Shown here: one piece after another, positions 35,391-43,731 of the stretch
Position numbering within the stretch: position 1 is the first letter of the stretch
Layout of the letters: every line of letters begins with the position of its first letter
NCBI RefSeq assembly: GCF_009712605.1
Contig: NZ_WASO01000010.1
Location: forward strand, 143,095 to 207,094
Direction: 5' to 3'
Length of the DNA: 64,000 nt
DNA from: Paludibacter sp.
Lineage (GTDB): Bacteria; Bacteroidota; Bacteroidia; Bacteroidales; Paludibacteraceae
The notes under the pieces: model-generated
What the model was told of the DNA's origin: nothing
The model's input: the letters and a program-made list of their open reading frames with translations, nothing else
Databases searched by the model: none
Made by a program: the position numbers and the translations under genes

Positions 35391-36942
35391 CGGAAAGATG
35401 TTTATAGTTTTGAACATCGATTTGATACTTCTGAATGCGCAATCCCATAATCCGTTCGGTAATGCCCAGCGTTTGAGCCGCCTTGGCACTGTTGCCGCGG
35501 GTAGCAATGAGCGTATCCAGAATCATCTGTTTCTCCACCTTTTCGAGTACATTATTGAGAGTCCCCTTGCTGGAAGTTCCCGAAGAAGCGGCTGTTTGCA
35601 ACGTGGGAGGCAGGGTATAGGAACGAATCACATTGTCGGAACTAAGCACCATGGCTCGTTCTATCACATTCTCCAGTTCGCGGATATTGCCCGGCCAGTG
35701 ATACATCATCAGCAAGTCGAGAGCACCGCTGGTGATCCGCTTCACTGCAGTACCGTTAATGCGGTTCAGTTTATCTATAAAGTGGTCGACCAAAATAGGA
35801 ATATCGGCACGGCGCTCACGCAGAGCCGGCACGTAGATCGGGAAAACGTTGATACGGTAGTAAAAATCCTCTCTGAATTTATTCTCCCTGATCATCTCCT
35901 CCAAATTACGATTGGTGGCAGTAATCACCCGCACGTTCACATCGATGGTTTTGGTTCCCCCTACCCTCTCGAATTGCCGTTGTTGCAGCACCCGCAAGAG
36001 TTTTACCTGAATAGACAGCGGCACTTCGCCGATCTCATCCAAGAAGATGGTTCCCCCGTCGGCCATTTCGAAACGGCCCACATGCTGTGCGTTGGCTCCC
36101 GTAAACGAACCCTTCTCATGACCGAACAGTTCGCTTTCAATCAATGTTTCGGGCAATGCAGAGCAGTTGACTTTGATAAACGGTCCGTTTTTACGGGCAC
36201 TGGCACGGTGAATCGCTTCGGCAATCAATTCTTTTCCAACGCCACTCTCTCCGCGAATCATCACGGTAGTATTTATCGGCGCCACCTTTTCTATCATCCC
36301 GTAAAGGTCGTTCATCAACGACGAATTACCCACGATATTGTCGGGACGGTGAGCAAGCGGAGACTCTTTCAGCCTACGGTTTTCGGCACGAAGTTGCTCC
36401 ATCTCCTCTATCTGCTTCTGGCGGAGCGCCACGTTTTTGCCGATCAGCAAACCCACCAGATTCATAAACTTCAGTTCGGGCGAAAAATCGGTAACCCGGG
36501 AATAATACTTGTGAATACTTAACGTACCGGTAATTTCATCTTCGGAAATAATTGGGATGCAAAGAAATGCCGTATTGTGCACCAAGTCGGTGGCGATTCC
36601 TGTTTTATTAAGAAAATTCGGATCTTTAGAAACATCCGCTATAATTTTTGCTTTTTTCGTCCGCACCACTTCCCCGATAACGCCTTCCCCGATTTTATAC
36701 ACGCCGCGGTGCTTTTCCGCATCGGTCAGCCCGTATGCCGCACTGATTTCGATCGTAGCAGCATTGCGGTTGATAATGGTAATCATGCTATACTGCGCAT
36801 TGAGGAACTTACACAAATTTGCCAAAACCAGTTCAAGATCTTTGTTGATATTCTGGCTTTTACTGATAATATCGCTAATTGTAAACAAAAAAGTCAGGTC
36901 GGACTCTGCAAAGCAGTTCCGCTTGGTGCGTTCGCAAAACAT
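35374..36942 (-). CDS. nifA: NifA, sigma-54-dependent activator of nitrogen fixation genes
   Basis: 522 residues from the ATG at 36942. Order: GAF sensor (about 20-170), AAA+ domain with Walker A GESGVGKE (231-238), sigma-54-contact loop GSFTGA (278-283; the usual form is GAFTGA), Walker B LDEIGE (301-306), then a Fis-type helix-turn-helix (AKAAQTLGITERIMGLRIQKYQI), whose LGITERIMGLRI wording is specific to NifA. The linker between AAA+ and DNA-binding domain lacks the cysteine pair of oxygen-sensing rhizobial NifA. Its position at the end of the nif cluster supports control of nif expression. The spacer upstream holds a 10-bp inverted repeat that may regulate nifA itself. Confidence 0.92.
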   Translation of the reverse strand: MFCERTKRNCFAESDLTFLFTISDIISKSQNINKDLELVLANLCKFLNAQYSMITIINRNAATIEISAAYGLTDAEKHRGVYKIGEGVIGEVVRTKKAKIIADVSKDPNFLNKTGIATDLVHNTAFLCIPIISEDEITGTLSIHKYYSRVTDFSPELKFMNLVGLLIGKNVALRQKQIEEMEQLRAENRRLKESPLAHRPDNIVGNSSLMNDLYGMIEKVAPINTTVMIRGESGVGKELIAEAIHRASARKNGPFIKVNCSALPETLIESELFGHEKGSFTGANAQHVGRFEMADGGTIFLDEIGEVPLSIQVKLLRVLQQRQFERVGGTKTIDVNVRVITATNRNLEEMIRENKFREDFYYRINVFPIYVPALRERRADIPILVDHFIDKLNRINGTAVKRITSGALDLLMMYHWPGNIRELENVIERAMVLSSDNVIRSYTLPPTLQTAASSGTSSKGTLNNVLEKVEKQMILDTLIATRGNSAKAAQTLGITERIMGLRIQKYQIDVQNYKHLSDDDNS

Positions 36943-37012
36943 AATCTGATCGTTTTTATCGTTTGAACAAAATTCAATGCAAAGATAATAAAAAATATCA
37001 TATTGTCATGCT

Positions 37013-37054
37013 AAATAGATTTTATTCTTTCTTTTTGTAATGATAAATCTATTT
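37013..37054. promoter_or_regulatory. Inverted repeat upstream of nifA
   Basis: AAATAGATTT (37013-37022) and AAATCTATTT (37045-37054) are perfect complements in the 166-base gap between nifV and nifA. It could be a nifV terminator stem or an operator for nifA. Confidence 0.4.
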
Positions 37055-37108
37055 TTAATTACACTATTACCAAATAGCAGCAGAATATAAATCATTTTGC
37101 GCAAAGTG

Positions 37109-38251
37109 TTACTTACAGCGAATTTGATGATAAACCGAAAGTATCTCGTTCACAGAGAGATTACGTTTTAGATGAATGGAAAGTTGGTGAATTTTACGTA
37201 CAACACAGTCCAGATCGGCATTGTCGAGGGAAAGATTACGTTGAGAAAAGAAGTGGAGTACGGCGGTTTTGCCCGAATGTTTGCCGAAAACATTATGAGC
37301 GCTTTCGCGACCTACCAGCTTGCCGTCGAAAGGTTGAAAAGCCCGCACATCGTGCAGGGTTCCCTGCGCATGAATACCCGACTCATGAGCAAAAACCATG
37401 CTGCCGGTAATGGCTTTTCCTGCCGGGATTGGACGTCCCGAACATTCGGCCACGAAACGACACAGGTCACTTAGCTTTTCGGGATGAAATTTTGTCTGAC
37501 CAAAAACTGTAGCAAGAGAGGTCATTACCTCCTCCAGCGGAGAATTGCCGGCACGTTCGCCCAGACCGTTGACCGTCACGCTCAAATGCTCGGCTCCCGC
37601 CTGCCAGGCCGTGATTGCGTTAGCCGCAGCCATTCCCAAATCATTATGCCCGTGGAAGTCAACTTCCAGTAAGGGAAACGCAGTTTTAATATCACGAACC
37701 AGTGAATAGAGGGATAGTGGCGTAAAGAGTCCGACAGTATCGGCAATGCGAACCCGACCTACTCCGGCATTTTGTATCAATTCGAAATAGGAAAAGAGAC
37801 GGGTGCGGTCGGTACGGCTGGCATCCTGTGCCCCGACGCTGACATACGGAAAATAGCGATGCGCATGTTCCACTAAAGCAGGCAGCGCATCGCATATCCA
37901 AACCCAATCTTTGCCAATGACTTTCAGTTGAATATCAGAAAGAGGAAAGGCCATATGAATACCTTCGGCACCCGTTCGCGCAGCCATCTCGATATCCTGA
38001 CGAAGCGCTCTGCTCCATACCGATATACGACATTTCGGCTTTGTGCGAACAATAGCACGAATAGTATCAACCTCTTCCTCTCCCATTGCCGGCGTACCGG
38101 CTTCGATTTCATCCACACCCACCGCGTCGAGCAGACGCGCTACTTTCAGCTTTTCCGCTCTGGAAAAGGCAACCCCGGGAGCCTGTTCTCCATCGCGCAG
38201 CGTGGAATCGATCAGACGGGGAGCAAAAGCAGGAGAATGAGAATCGAACAT
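37109..38251 (-). CDS. nifV: Homocitrate synthase
   Basis: 380 residues from the ATG at 38251 (MFDSHSPAFAPRLIDSTLRDGEQ). An ATG nine codons upstream is possible, but the DNA before 38251 matches the non-coding leader found in front of nifB, so the later start is preferred. The enzyme condenses acetyl-CoA and 2-oxoglutarate to homocitrate, the organic ligand of FeMo-cofactor. The catalytic and metal motif LIDSTLRDGEQAPG, the HGHNDLGMA metal site near 205 and GERAGNSPLEE near 240 are present. Isopropylmalate synthase is a relative, but the nif context and NifV-like length decide the call. Confidence 0.9.
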   Translation of the reverse strand: MFDSHSPAFAPRLIDSTLRDGEQAPGVAFSRAEKLKVARLLDAVGVDEIEAGTPAMGEEEVDTIRAIVRTKPKCRISVWSRALRQDIEMAARTGAEGIHMAFPLSDIQLKVIGKDWVWICDALPALVEHAHRYFPYVSVGAQDASRTDRTRLFSYFELIQNAGVGRVRIADTVGLFTPLSLYSLVRDIKTAFPLLEVDFHGHNDLGMAAANAITAWQAGAEHLSVTVNGLGERAGNSPLEEVMTSLATVFGQTKFHPEKLSDLCRFVAECSGRPIPAGKAITGSMVFAHESGIHAQGTLHDVRAFQPFDGKLVGRESAHNVFGKHSGKTAVLHFFSQRNLSLDNADLDCVVRKIHQLSIHLKRNLSVNEILSVYHQIRCK

Positions 38252-38279
38252 TTTATTTACTATTTTGTCATTTACCATT

Positions 38280-38500
38280 ATGATTATCCGCAAAGCGACC
38301 TAAGATAGAACAATTAGTTTTTCTAACCCTACCCCCTGCGGGTACTCCCCTTGATCACAAGGGGAGATAAATCTGCAAAAGCACCTTGCACTCGCATTTT
38401 CAGCCAAAATCTCGCATACAGTGGTGTCCCCTTTTGTTAAAGGGGACGAGCGAAGCGGAGGGGTTAGTAGAATAATATAGGACGCTTTGCGGATAATCAT
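38280..38500. repeat. Inverted-repeat element between ferredoxin and nifV
   Basis: ATGATTATCCGCAAAGCG at 38280-38297 and its exact reverse complement at 38483-38500 bracket about 185 bases. Inside are TACCCCCTGCGGGTA, CTCCCCTTGATCACAAGGGGAG and TCCCCTTTTGTTAAAGGGGA hairpins. The build (terminal inverted repeats, no coding capacity) is that of a MITE or a composite intergenic palindrome. It sits 29 bases upstream of the preferred nifV start. Confidence 0.65.
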
Positions 38501-38503
38501 ACT

Positions 38504-38554
38504 TACTATTTACCATTTTGAATAGGCTGAATCAGATTTCAATGGTAAATAGTA
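38504..38554. repeat. Stem-loop after the ferredoxin gene
   Basis: TACTATTTACCATT (38504-38517) and AATGGTAAATAGTA (38541-38554) are perfect complements with a 23-base loop, directly downstream of the ferredoxin stop codon. The TTTACCATT wording matches the leader repeats at nifV and nifB. Confidence 0.65.
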
Positions 38555-38577
38555 AATATGGAAATTGTCAATCGAAA

Positions 38578-38880
38578 TCAGGCGATCAGGTATTCTTCAA
38601 CGGCTTTACCTTCTTCCAAAGCGTCGAGTACCTCATCGATTTTGTCTTCGTTCATACCTCCATACCAGTAGTTATTTGGCTGAATAACCACGATGGGACC
38701 CTGGCTGCAAACGCTAAGGCAGGCTGTGGTGGTAACTACCGCATCGAGTCCGCGGTCGGAGCATCCTTCGCTGATCATCTGCACAAAAGATGTAGCTCCT
38801 TGTTTGTTGCAATACCCCTGGGCATCGCCGGCAACCCGGTACGAGTTGCAAACCATAATCATGTAATCAGGCTTTTTCAT
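38578..38880 (-). CDS. 2Fe-2S ferredoxin, thioredoxin-like fold
   Basis: 100 residues from the ATG at 38880. Cys11 and Cys24 (12 residues apart) with Cys54 and Cys58 (three apart) form the cluster pattern of thioredoxin-like 2Fe-2S ferredoxins; Cys40 is extra. TTACLSVCSQGPIVVIQPNNYWYGG is characteristic of the type encoded in nif clusters. It probably supplies electrons to nitrogenase or to cofactor assembly. It lies between nifB and nifV on the same strand. Confidence 0.92.
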   Translation of the reverse strand: MKKPDYMIMVCNSYRVAGDAQGYCNKQGATSFVQMISEGCSDRGLDAVVTTTACLSVCSQGPIVVIQPNNYWYGGMNEDKIDEVLDALEEGKAVEEYLIA

Positions 38881-38966
38881 ACGACAAATATTAAATGTTT
38901 CAAGTTCAAAATTTCAAGTTTCAGGTTAATCTGAGTACTGTGTACTGAAGACTGCATACTGTTTTC

Positions 38967-40241
38967 TCATCCACAGCCCTGTGCGTTTCCGCGACAACCT
39001 TCACCGCAGCCTTTGAATTCGGATTTGCAAAGGGTTTTCAGCGGAATGTTTTGATAAACGGCATCCAGACCGGCATCGATCAAACCGTTCATTTGGATCA
39101 CCTTCACTCCGTTGTCTTGCAGAATCTTCATCGGGGTTTCGCCTACGCCGCCTACCAATACTGCCTGACAGTCAATCAGGGTTTTATTGGCCAGCATATT
39201 CCAGCGGTCTGCGCCACCGCCCTGTGGAGGAGCGTTGCGGGTTTCCACAAAGTGATAGCCATTGCGGGTTTGTTCAAAAATATAGAGTTTCATAGCTTCG
39301 CCCAGGTGCAGGTTCACCAAAAGACCCTCCTGCGTGGCAACTCCCACCCGCGTGCGGCCTTCGCCGCGATTGACCACCATGGTAGAGAATTGTCCTATCA
39401 TATCCATCGCTTCGCTGCAATCTTTACCCAGTAATCCGGCAGCATCGGCCCTACAACGGGCACAGTGAGCCATGGGGTGAATATATTTGGCAATAGTTGC
39501 CCGAAGCTCTTTCATAGCTCCTTTAGAGGGCTCCTCGATATATTCAAATATGGTGTTTTCGGTCGGGAAAACCGGAATACAGTTCATCGTGTCGGCTCCC
39601 AATTCGGCGACTTTTTGTGCCAGCGCTTCCACTTCGTGATCGTTAATGCCGGGACAAACTACCGTATTAATCTTGACTGTAATTCCTTTGGCTTTGAGTA
39701 GTGGAATACATTTCAACTGCTGTTCGAGCAAGATAGCAGCTCCTTCCTTTCCACGATAGACACGACGCTGATAACGCACCCAGGTGTAAATTTTCGCCAA
39801 CGTTTCCACGTTAAGCGAGTTGATCGTCAGCGTTACGTGCGTCACGCCCAGTTCGGCAATCTTATCGATATGTGGAGCCAACTCCAGACCATTGGTGGAT
39901 AGGCAAAAAATGACATTAGGGAACTCGTTCTTCAGAATTTCGAGCGTGGTAAGAGTTTCAGTAGGATTGGCAAACGGATCACCGGGACCGGCAATACCCA
40001 CCACGCTAATATTTTCGAGCTTTTCGGACAATGCTTTCAGGTAGTGCACGGACTGCATCGGAGAAAGCACCGTGCTGGTTACGCCCGGACGGCTTTCATT
40101 CACACAATCGTATTTACGGTTGCAATAAGCACACTGAATATTGCACTTGGGCGCAATCGGGAGGTGAACACGAGCGTGAGTGTGTCGCGCTTTTTCGTTA
40201 AAACAGGGGTGCAGGGTTATATCTTTTGTTTCCATAGCCAT
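38967..40241 (-). CDS. nifB: FeMo-cofactor biosynthesis radical SAM protein with C-terminal NifX domain
   Basis: 424 residues from the ATG at 40241; a start two codons later is possible. NifB joins two 4Fe-4S clusters and a carbon to make NifB-co. The radical SAM cysteines are Cys33, Cys37 and Cys40 (CNIQCAYC), with Cys13 in HPCF and the NRKYDC extension typical of NifB. GPGDPFANP near 85 is the SAM motif. From about residue 290 a NifX/NafY-like cofactor-carrying domain follows (TRVGVATQEGLLVNLHLGEA), then a Cys-rich tail (CKSEFKGCGEGCRGNAQGCG). Confidence 0.95.
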   Translation of the reverse strand: MAMETKDITLHPCFNEKARHTHARVHLPIAPKCNIQCAYCNRKYDCVNESRPGVTSTVLSPMQSVHYLKALSEKLENISVVGIAGPGDPFANPTETLTTLEILKNEFPNVIFCLSTNGLELAPHIDKIAELGVTHVTLTINSLNVETLAKIYTWVRYQRRVYRGKEGAAILLEQQLKCIPLLKAKGITVKINTVVCPGINDHEVEALAQKVAELGADTMNCIPVFPTENTIFEYIEEPSKGAMKELRATIAKYIHPMAHCARCRADAAGLLGKDCSEAMDMIGQFSTMVVNRGEGRTRVGVATQEGLLVNLHLGEAMKLYIFEQTRNGYHFVETRNAPPQGGGADRWNMLANKTLIDCQAVLVGGVGETPMKILQDNGVKVIQMNGLIDAGLDAVYQNIPLKTLCKSEFKGCGEGCRGNAQGCG

Positions 40242-40268
40242 TCTATTTACAATTTTGTCATTTACGAT

Positions 40269-40418
40269 TTACAATTTCGAATCTGTATCGTTCGATTTTG
40301 AGTCGGTTACATCGCCGGTTTTGCTTTCTTTTGAACCGGAACTCCGCTTCGTCAGTTTTGCGAATGCCCGCTGTCGTCTCAGTTTACGGGCAATAATTTG
40401 GGCAATGTGGATGTTCAT
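40269..40418 (-). CDS. Possible 49-residue basic microprotein between nifN and nifB
   Basis: ATG at 40418, stop TAA at 40269-40271. The peptide is strongly basic at its N-terminal half (IIARKLRRQRAFAKLTKRSS) and acidic/Ser-rich at the end. It sits 47 bases after nifN and 27 bases before nifB, on the same strand, and fills the gap well. Its last codons run into the repeated leader sequence before nifB. No family is recognised and it could be a chance frame. Confidence 0.35.
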   Translation of the reverse strand: MNIHIAQIIARKLRRQRAFAKLTKRSSGSKESKTGDVTDSKSNDTDSKL

Positions 40419-40465
40419 AACTTATTTATTTCAAGTTTCAGGTTCCTGATTCCAATTTTCTGGCT

Positions 40466-41896
40466 TTACATATATTTGTAACCGATCGGCGATTTGCGTT
40501 GTTTGTCATCAAGAAGCGTATTCACGATTTGTTCGAAAAGAATCATCGTTCCTTCGTAACCCAGCACATGAGCATGTTGAGCACCGAGTCGGTCGTGAAT
40601 AGGGAATCCGGTGCGGACGATGGGAATATCCATCTTACGGGCAATGTAGTAACCTTTGCTGTTTCCGATCATCAGGTCGGGCTTCAGCTCCTGCATCACC
40701 TCTTCCATCCGTTCGAAACTCATGCCCTGTCCAACCACCATATCTTCGTAATAGTTGCTGCCCAACACTTCGCGAAGTGTCCCGGCAAGTTTTCCGCTTT
40801 CTCCCCCCGATGCGCACAAAACCGGCTTGATACCGATCTCAGCAGCAAAAGCCGCCAGTGCAACTACCAGGTCTTCTTCTCCGTAAATCACCGCCCGCTT
40901 GTCGGAAACGTATTTATGTCCGTCGATATAAAGATCGACCAAACGACCGCGCTGACGTTGATATTTCATCGGAATTTCCTTGCCGGAGATAGACGAGAGC
41001 GCTTCGAAGAATTTATCGGATTCCAGAATGCCGATCGGTAGACCTGTACGCACCAAGGGCACATCAAATTTACCTTTCAGGAACTCACCGGCTGACTGTT
41101 TTGTGCCGTTATCCTTGATACGGCCGTTCATTCCACCCGAATTGAGGATATAACCCAGTTCGACCGAAGCGTAGGCCTGCGCGCTTTTCTTTAATTCATC
41201 TACGGTTGTTCCGCCGTCGGGAATGCGTCGATAGCTATCCCACGAGGTGTTGTCGAGTGTGTCCGAGTAATCAGGGAACAACACGACCGGTATCGAGAAA
41301 TCTTCCACAATTTCTTTCAAGTGGCGAATATCTTCCGGCGATATCATATTACTAAACAAGTTGATATGATCTCCAACCGGGCCGGAAGATTCGGCCAATG
41401 TCTTCACAGCAGCAAACACTGCCTCGTGAAATCCCTCCGAATGAGTTCCCTGATAACTGGGAGTAGATGCAAAGATCATTACCGGTAGGTCCGGCATTGC
41501 GTTGTGTGTCTTCTGGTACTCAAATATTAATCGTTGCACATCCTCGCCGATGGTCTCGCTCAGACAGGTGCTGGCGATGGCAATCACCCGCGGATGATAT
41601 TGTGTGATAATATTGTCAATACCGGTGTTGAAATTCTTGTTTCCCCCGAAAATGGTAGTCTCTTCACTGAAGTTGGAGGAAGCGATATCTACCGGTTCGC
41701 GAAAATGGCTAATGAGATAGCGGCGGATGTAAGTGGCACATCCCTGCGAACCGTGCAACATCGGCAACACACCTTCTAATCCTTTGAAGGCAATACAGGC
41801 GCCCAGCGGCGTACATTGCTTGCAAGCATTGCACGAGGAGGCAAACGTATCGCCCGAAGGCATCACTTTCTGCTTTATGGATTCTGCCTTTTGCAT
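40466..41896 (-). CDS. nifN: Nitrogenase cofactor scaffold subunit NifN
   Basis: 476 residues from the ATG at 41896. With NifE it forms the scaffold on which NifB-co matures to FeMo-cofactor. It is NifK-like: CKQCTPLGACIAFKG (near 26-40), HGSQGCATYIRRYLISHFREP (near 48-68), STCLSETIGEDV (near 113), and closing GNSKGYYIARKMDIPIVRTGFPIHDRLG. The PDYSDTLDNTSWDSYRRIPDGGTT segment near 215 is found in NifN and NifK relatives. Gene order E-N-B is as expected. Confidence 0.92.
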   Translation of the reverse strand: MQKAESIKQKVMPSGDTFASSCNACKQCTPLGACIAFKGLEGVLPMLHGSQGCATYIRRYLISHFREPVDIASSNFSEETTIFGGNKNFNTGIDNIITQYHPRVIAIASTCLSETIGEDVQRLIFEYQKTHNAMPDLPVMIFASTPSYQGTHSEGFHEAVFAAVKTLAESSGPVGDHINLFSNMISPEDIRHLKEIVEDFSIPVVLFPDYSDTLDNTSWDSYRRIPDGGTTVDELKKSAQAYASVELGYILNSGGMNGRIKDNGTKQSAGEFLKGKFDVPLVRTGLPIGILESDKFFEALSSISGKEIPMKYQRQRGRLVDLYIDGHKYVSDKRAVIYGEEDLVVALAAFAAEIGIKPVLCASGGESGKLAGTLREVLGSNYYEDMVVGQGMSFERMEEVMQELKPDLMIGNSKGYYIARKMDIPIVRTGFPIHDRLGAQHAHVLGYEGTMILFEQIVNTLLDDKQRKSPIGYKYM

Positions 41897-41938
41897 ACAA
41901 TACTTTGTTTTGGAGTTAAATAAACTCTCTCTTTTTGC

Positions 41939-42050
41939 CCCTAAATCCCCTAAAGGGGACTTAAATCTGTAAAAAGAGATTTGTTTTATTTTTTGCTACT
42001 CCTACAAGTCCCCTTTAGGGGAATCGAAGATCAGCGAAGCTAATTAGGGG
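41939..42050. repeat. Palindromic repeat between nifN and nifE
   Basis: Outer arms CCCCTAA and TTAGGGG enclose two inner hairpins, TCCCCTAAAGGGGA and TCCCCTTTAGGGGA. As RNA it would make a long double hairpin within the nif transcript. Confidence 0.75.
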
Positions 42051-42077
42051 TAACAGCAGGAAAAAAGTCTTTGTTCT

Positions 42078-43424
42078 TTACTCTTTATTCTTTGTTCTGC
42101 TTACAAATTGCCATACCGGACTGGTTACCGTTTCGTATACCTCTTTGGCAAAATTGAGCATTCCGTCGTAACCGGCCAGCGCCAGTTTGCGTTCGTGGTT
42201 ATGATCGCAAAATCCGATTCCGAGCTTGTAGGCGATGGGGCGTTCTTTCACTCCACCGATAAACAGGTCTGCTCCTGTCTGTTTGACAAACTCCGAAAGT
42301 TCTACCGGATTGGAATCATCTACCATAATACAACCGTCGTCGCAAATGGTTTTCAGTAAGCGGTAATCTTCCGTGTTGCCGGTCTGCGTTCCTGCAATCA
42401 CCGTTTTCATACCTATCAGTCGTAATGCCTTTACTAATGAAATGGCCTTGAATGCCCCGCCCACATAGATGGCGGCTTTCTTTCCCTGCAAAGCTCTTTT
42501 GTAGGGTTCGAGCGCCGGAATCAACGTTGTAAGCTGATCTTTCACCAACTCGCGGGCTTTGTCCATCACGCTGTCGTCTTTGAAGAACTTGGCCACCTCA
42601 TAAAGCGCATCCGACATATCTTCGATGCCAAAATAGGAGACCTTGATAAAGGGGATTCCGTACTTCTCTTTCATCAGTTTGGCTAAGTGAATCATCGACC
42701 CAGAGCATTGCACCACGTTGAGCGCTGCCCGATGAGCATTCTGCACCTTTTTCACACGACCATCGCCGGTAATGGGAGCCAGAATCTGAATTCCCATCTT
42801 TTTGTAATACTCTTCGAGCATCCACAGTTCGCCGGCAAGGTTAAAATCGCCCAGAATATTGATGCTTAACGGAGATACTTCCATACTTTCGTCTGTTCCT
42901 ATCAATGAAAAAAGAGCATCGCAGGCTATTTTATAGCCATCCTTTTTCGATCCCTGAAAACCTTCGGCCATTACCGCGATTACCGGAATATTCTTCTCTT
43001 TTTGCACCCGTTTGCAAACCGACTGCACATCGTCGCCAATCACGCCCACTATACAAGTGGAATAAACAAAAGCCGCCTTGGGATGATGCTTGTCTATCAG
43101 TTCATGGAGCGCCTGATAGAGCTTATCCTGACCGCCAAAGACGATATTTTTTTCGCGTAAATCCGTGGAAAAGCTGCTGCGGTGCAGTTCGGGACCGGAC
43201 GAAAGGGCTCCGCGAATGTCCCATGTATAAGAGGCGCAGCCAATAGGACCGTGCACCAGGTGAAGGGCATCGGCAATAGGGTAAAGCACCACGCGCGAGC
43301 CGCAAAAAACGCAGGCTCTCTGGCTGACAGACCCGGCCACACTGGGCTTTCCGCCCACCAGCTCGTGCGAGTCAACCCCTTTGGTCACGATCTGATTTTC
43401 CCTGCCTTCTAAATATTCAGCCAT
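42078..43424 (-). CDS. nifE: Nitrogenase cofactor scaffold subunit NifE
   Basis: 448 residues from the ATG at 43424 (MAEYLEGRENQIVTKG); the upstream extension of the frame is spacer. NifD-like partner of NifN. Cysteines in SQRACVFCGSRVVLYPIADALHLVHGPIGCASYTWDIRG (residues about 33-70) hold the 4Fe-4S cluster, and YSTCIVGVIGDDV near 120 supplies another ligand. YVGGAFKAISLVKALRLIGM near 325 and the closing GIGFCDHNHERKLALAGYDGM are family landmarks. A duplicated piece of this gene's 3' end lies upstream at about 43500-43565. Confidence 0.93.
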   Translation of the reverse strand: MAEYLEGRENQIVTKGVDSHELVGGKPSVAGSVSQRACVFCGSRVVLYPIADALHLVHGPIGCASYTWDIRGALSSGPELHRSSFSTDLREKNIVFGGQDKLYQALHELIDKHHPKAAFVYSTCIVGVIGDDVQSVCKRVQKEKNIPVIAVMAEGFQGSKKDGYKIACDALFSLIGTDESMEVSPLSINILGDFNLAGELWMLEEYYKKMGIQILAPITGDGRVKKVQNAHRAALNVVQCSGSMIHLAKLMKEKYGIPFIKVSYFGIEDMSDALYEVAKFFKDDSVMDKARELVKDQLTTLIPALEPYKRALQGKKAAIYVGGAFKAISLVKALRLIGMKTVIAGTQTGNTEDYRLLKTICDDGCIMVDDSNPVELSEFVKQTGADLFIGGVKERPIAYKLGIGFCDHNHERKLALAGYDGMLNFAKEVYETVTSPVWQFVSRTKNKE

Positions 43425-43731
43425 AACTTTGTTGTTTTGGAGAACTTTTCCTCTTTTATTACCCCTAAAGCCCCTGAGAGGGACTGAAATATGTAATCTG
43501 AGGAAAAAAGTCTTTATTCTTACTCTTTGTTCTTTCTCACAAAGTGCCAAACCGGACAATCTGAAGCGCTTCTGCATGGCTTCAATTCTGCTTTAAAACC
43601 AACACTCATACGTCCGTAACACACATCTATTTTGCCAACGGTTGTTCTGCCAACCGCTTATTTTCTTTGGATTTTCAAGATGTTGCAGTTGTGCAAAATG
43701 CGAACCGCAACATCCTTACCACAATCCATTA
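43425..43731 (-). pseudogene. Spacer between nifK and nifE with half a palindromic repeat and a duplicated nifE tail
   Basis: On the minus strand the stretch around 43500-43565 reads DCPVWHFVRKNKE and a stop, matching the true NifE ending SPVWQFVSRTKNKE, and the following spacer (AAGACTTTTTTCC) matches the spacer after nifE at 42060. A partial CCCCTAAAGCCCC repeat (43461-43490) then follows, as a complete one follows nifE. This looks like the remnant of a duplicated nif gene whose body was lost. A small hairpin CGGTTG-TTCTGC-CAACCG (43639-43656) lies nearer nifK. Confidence 0.5.

Noticed and set aside
35329..36522. 397-codon plus-strand frame opposite nifA
   Set aside because: Antisense shadow of the well-supported nifA gene.
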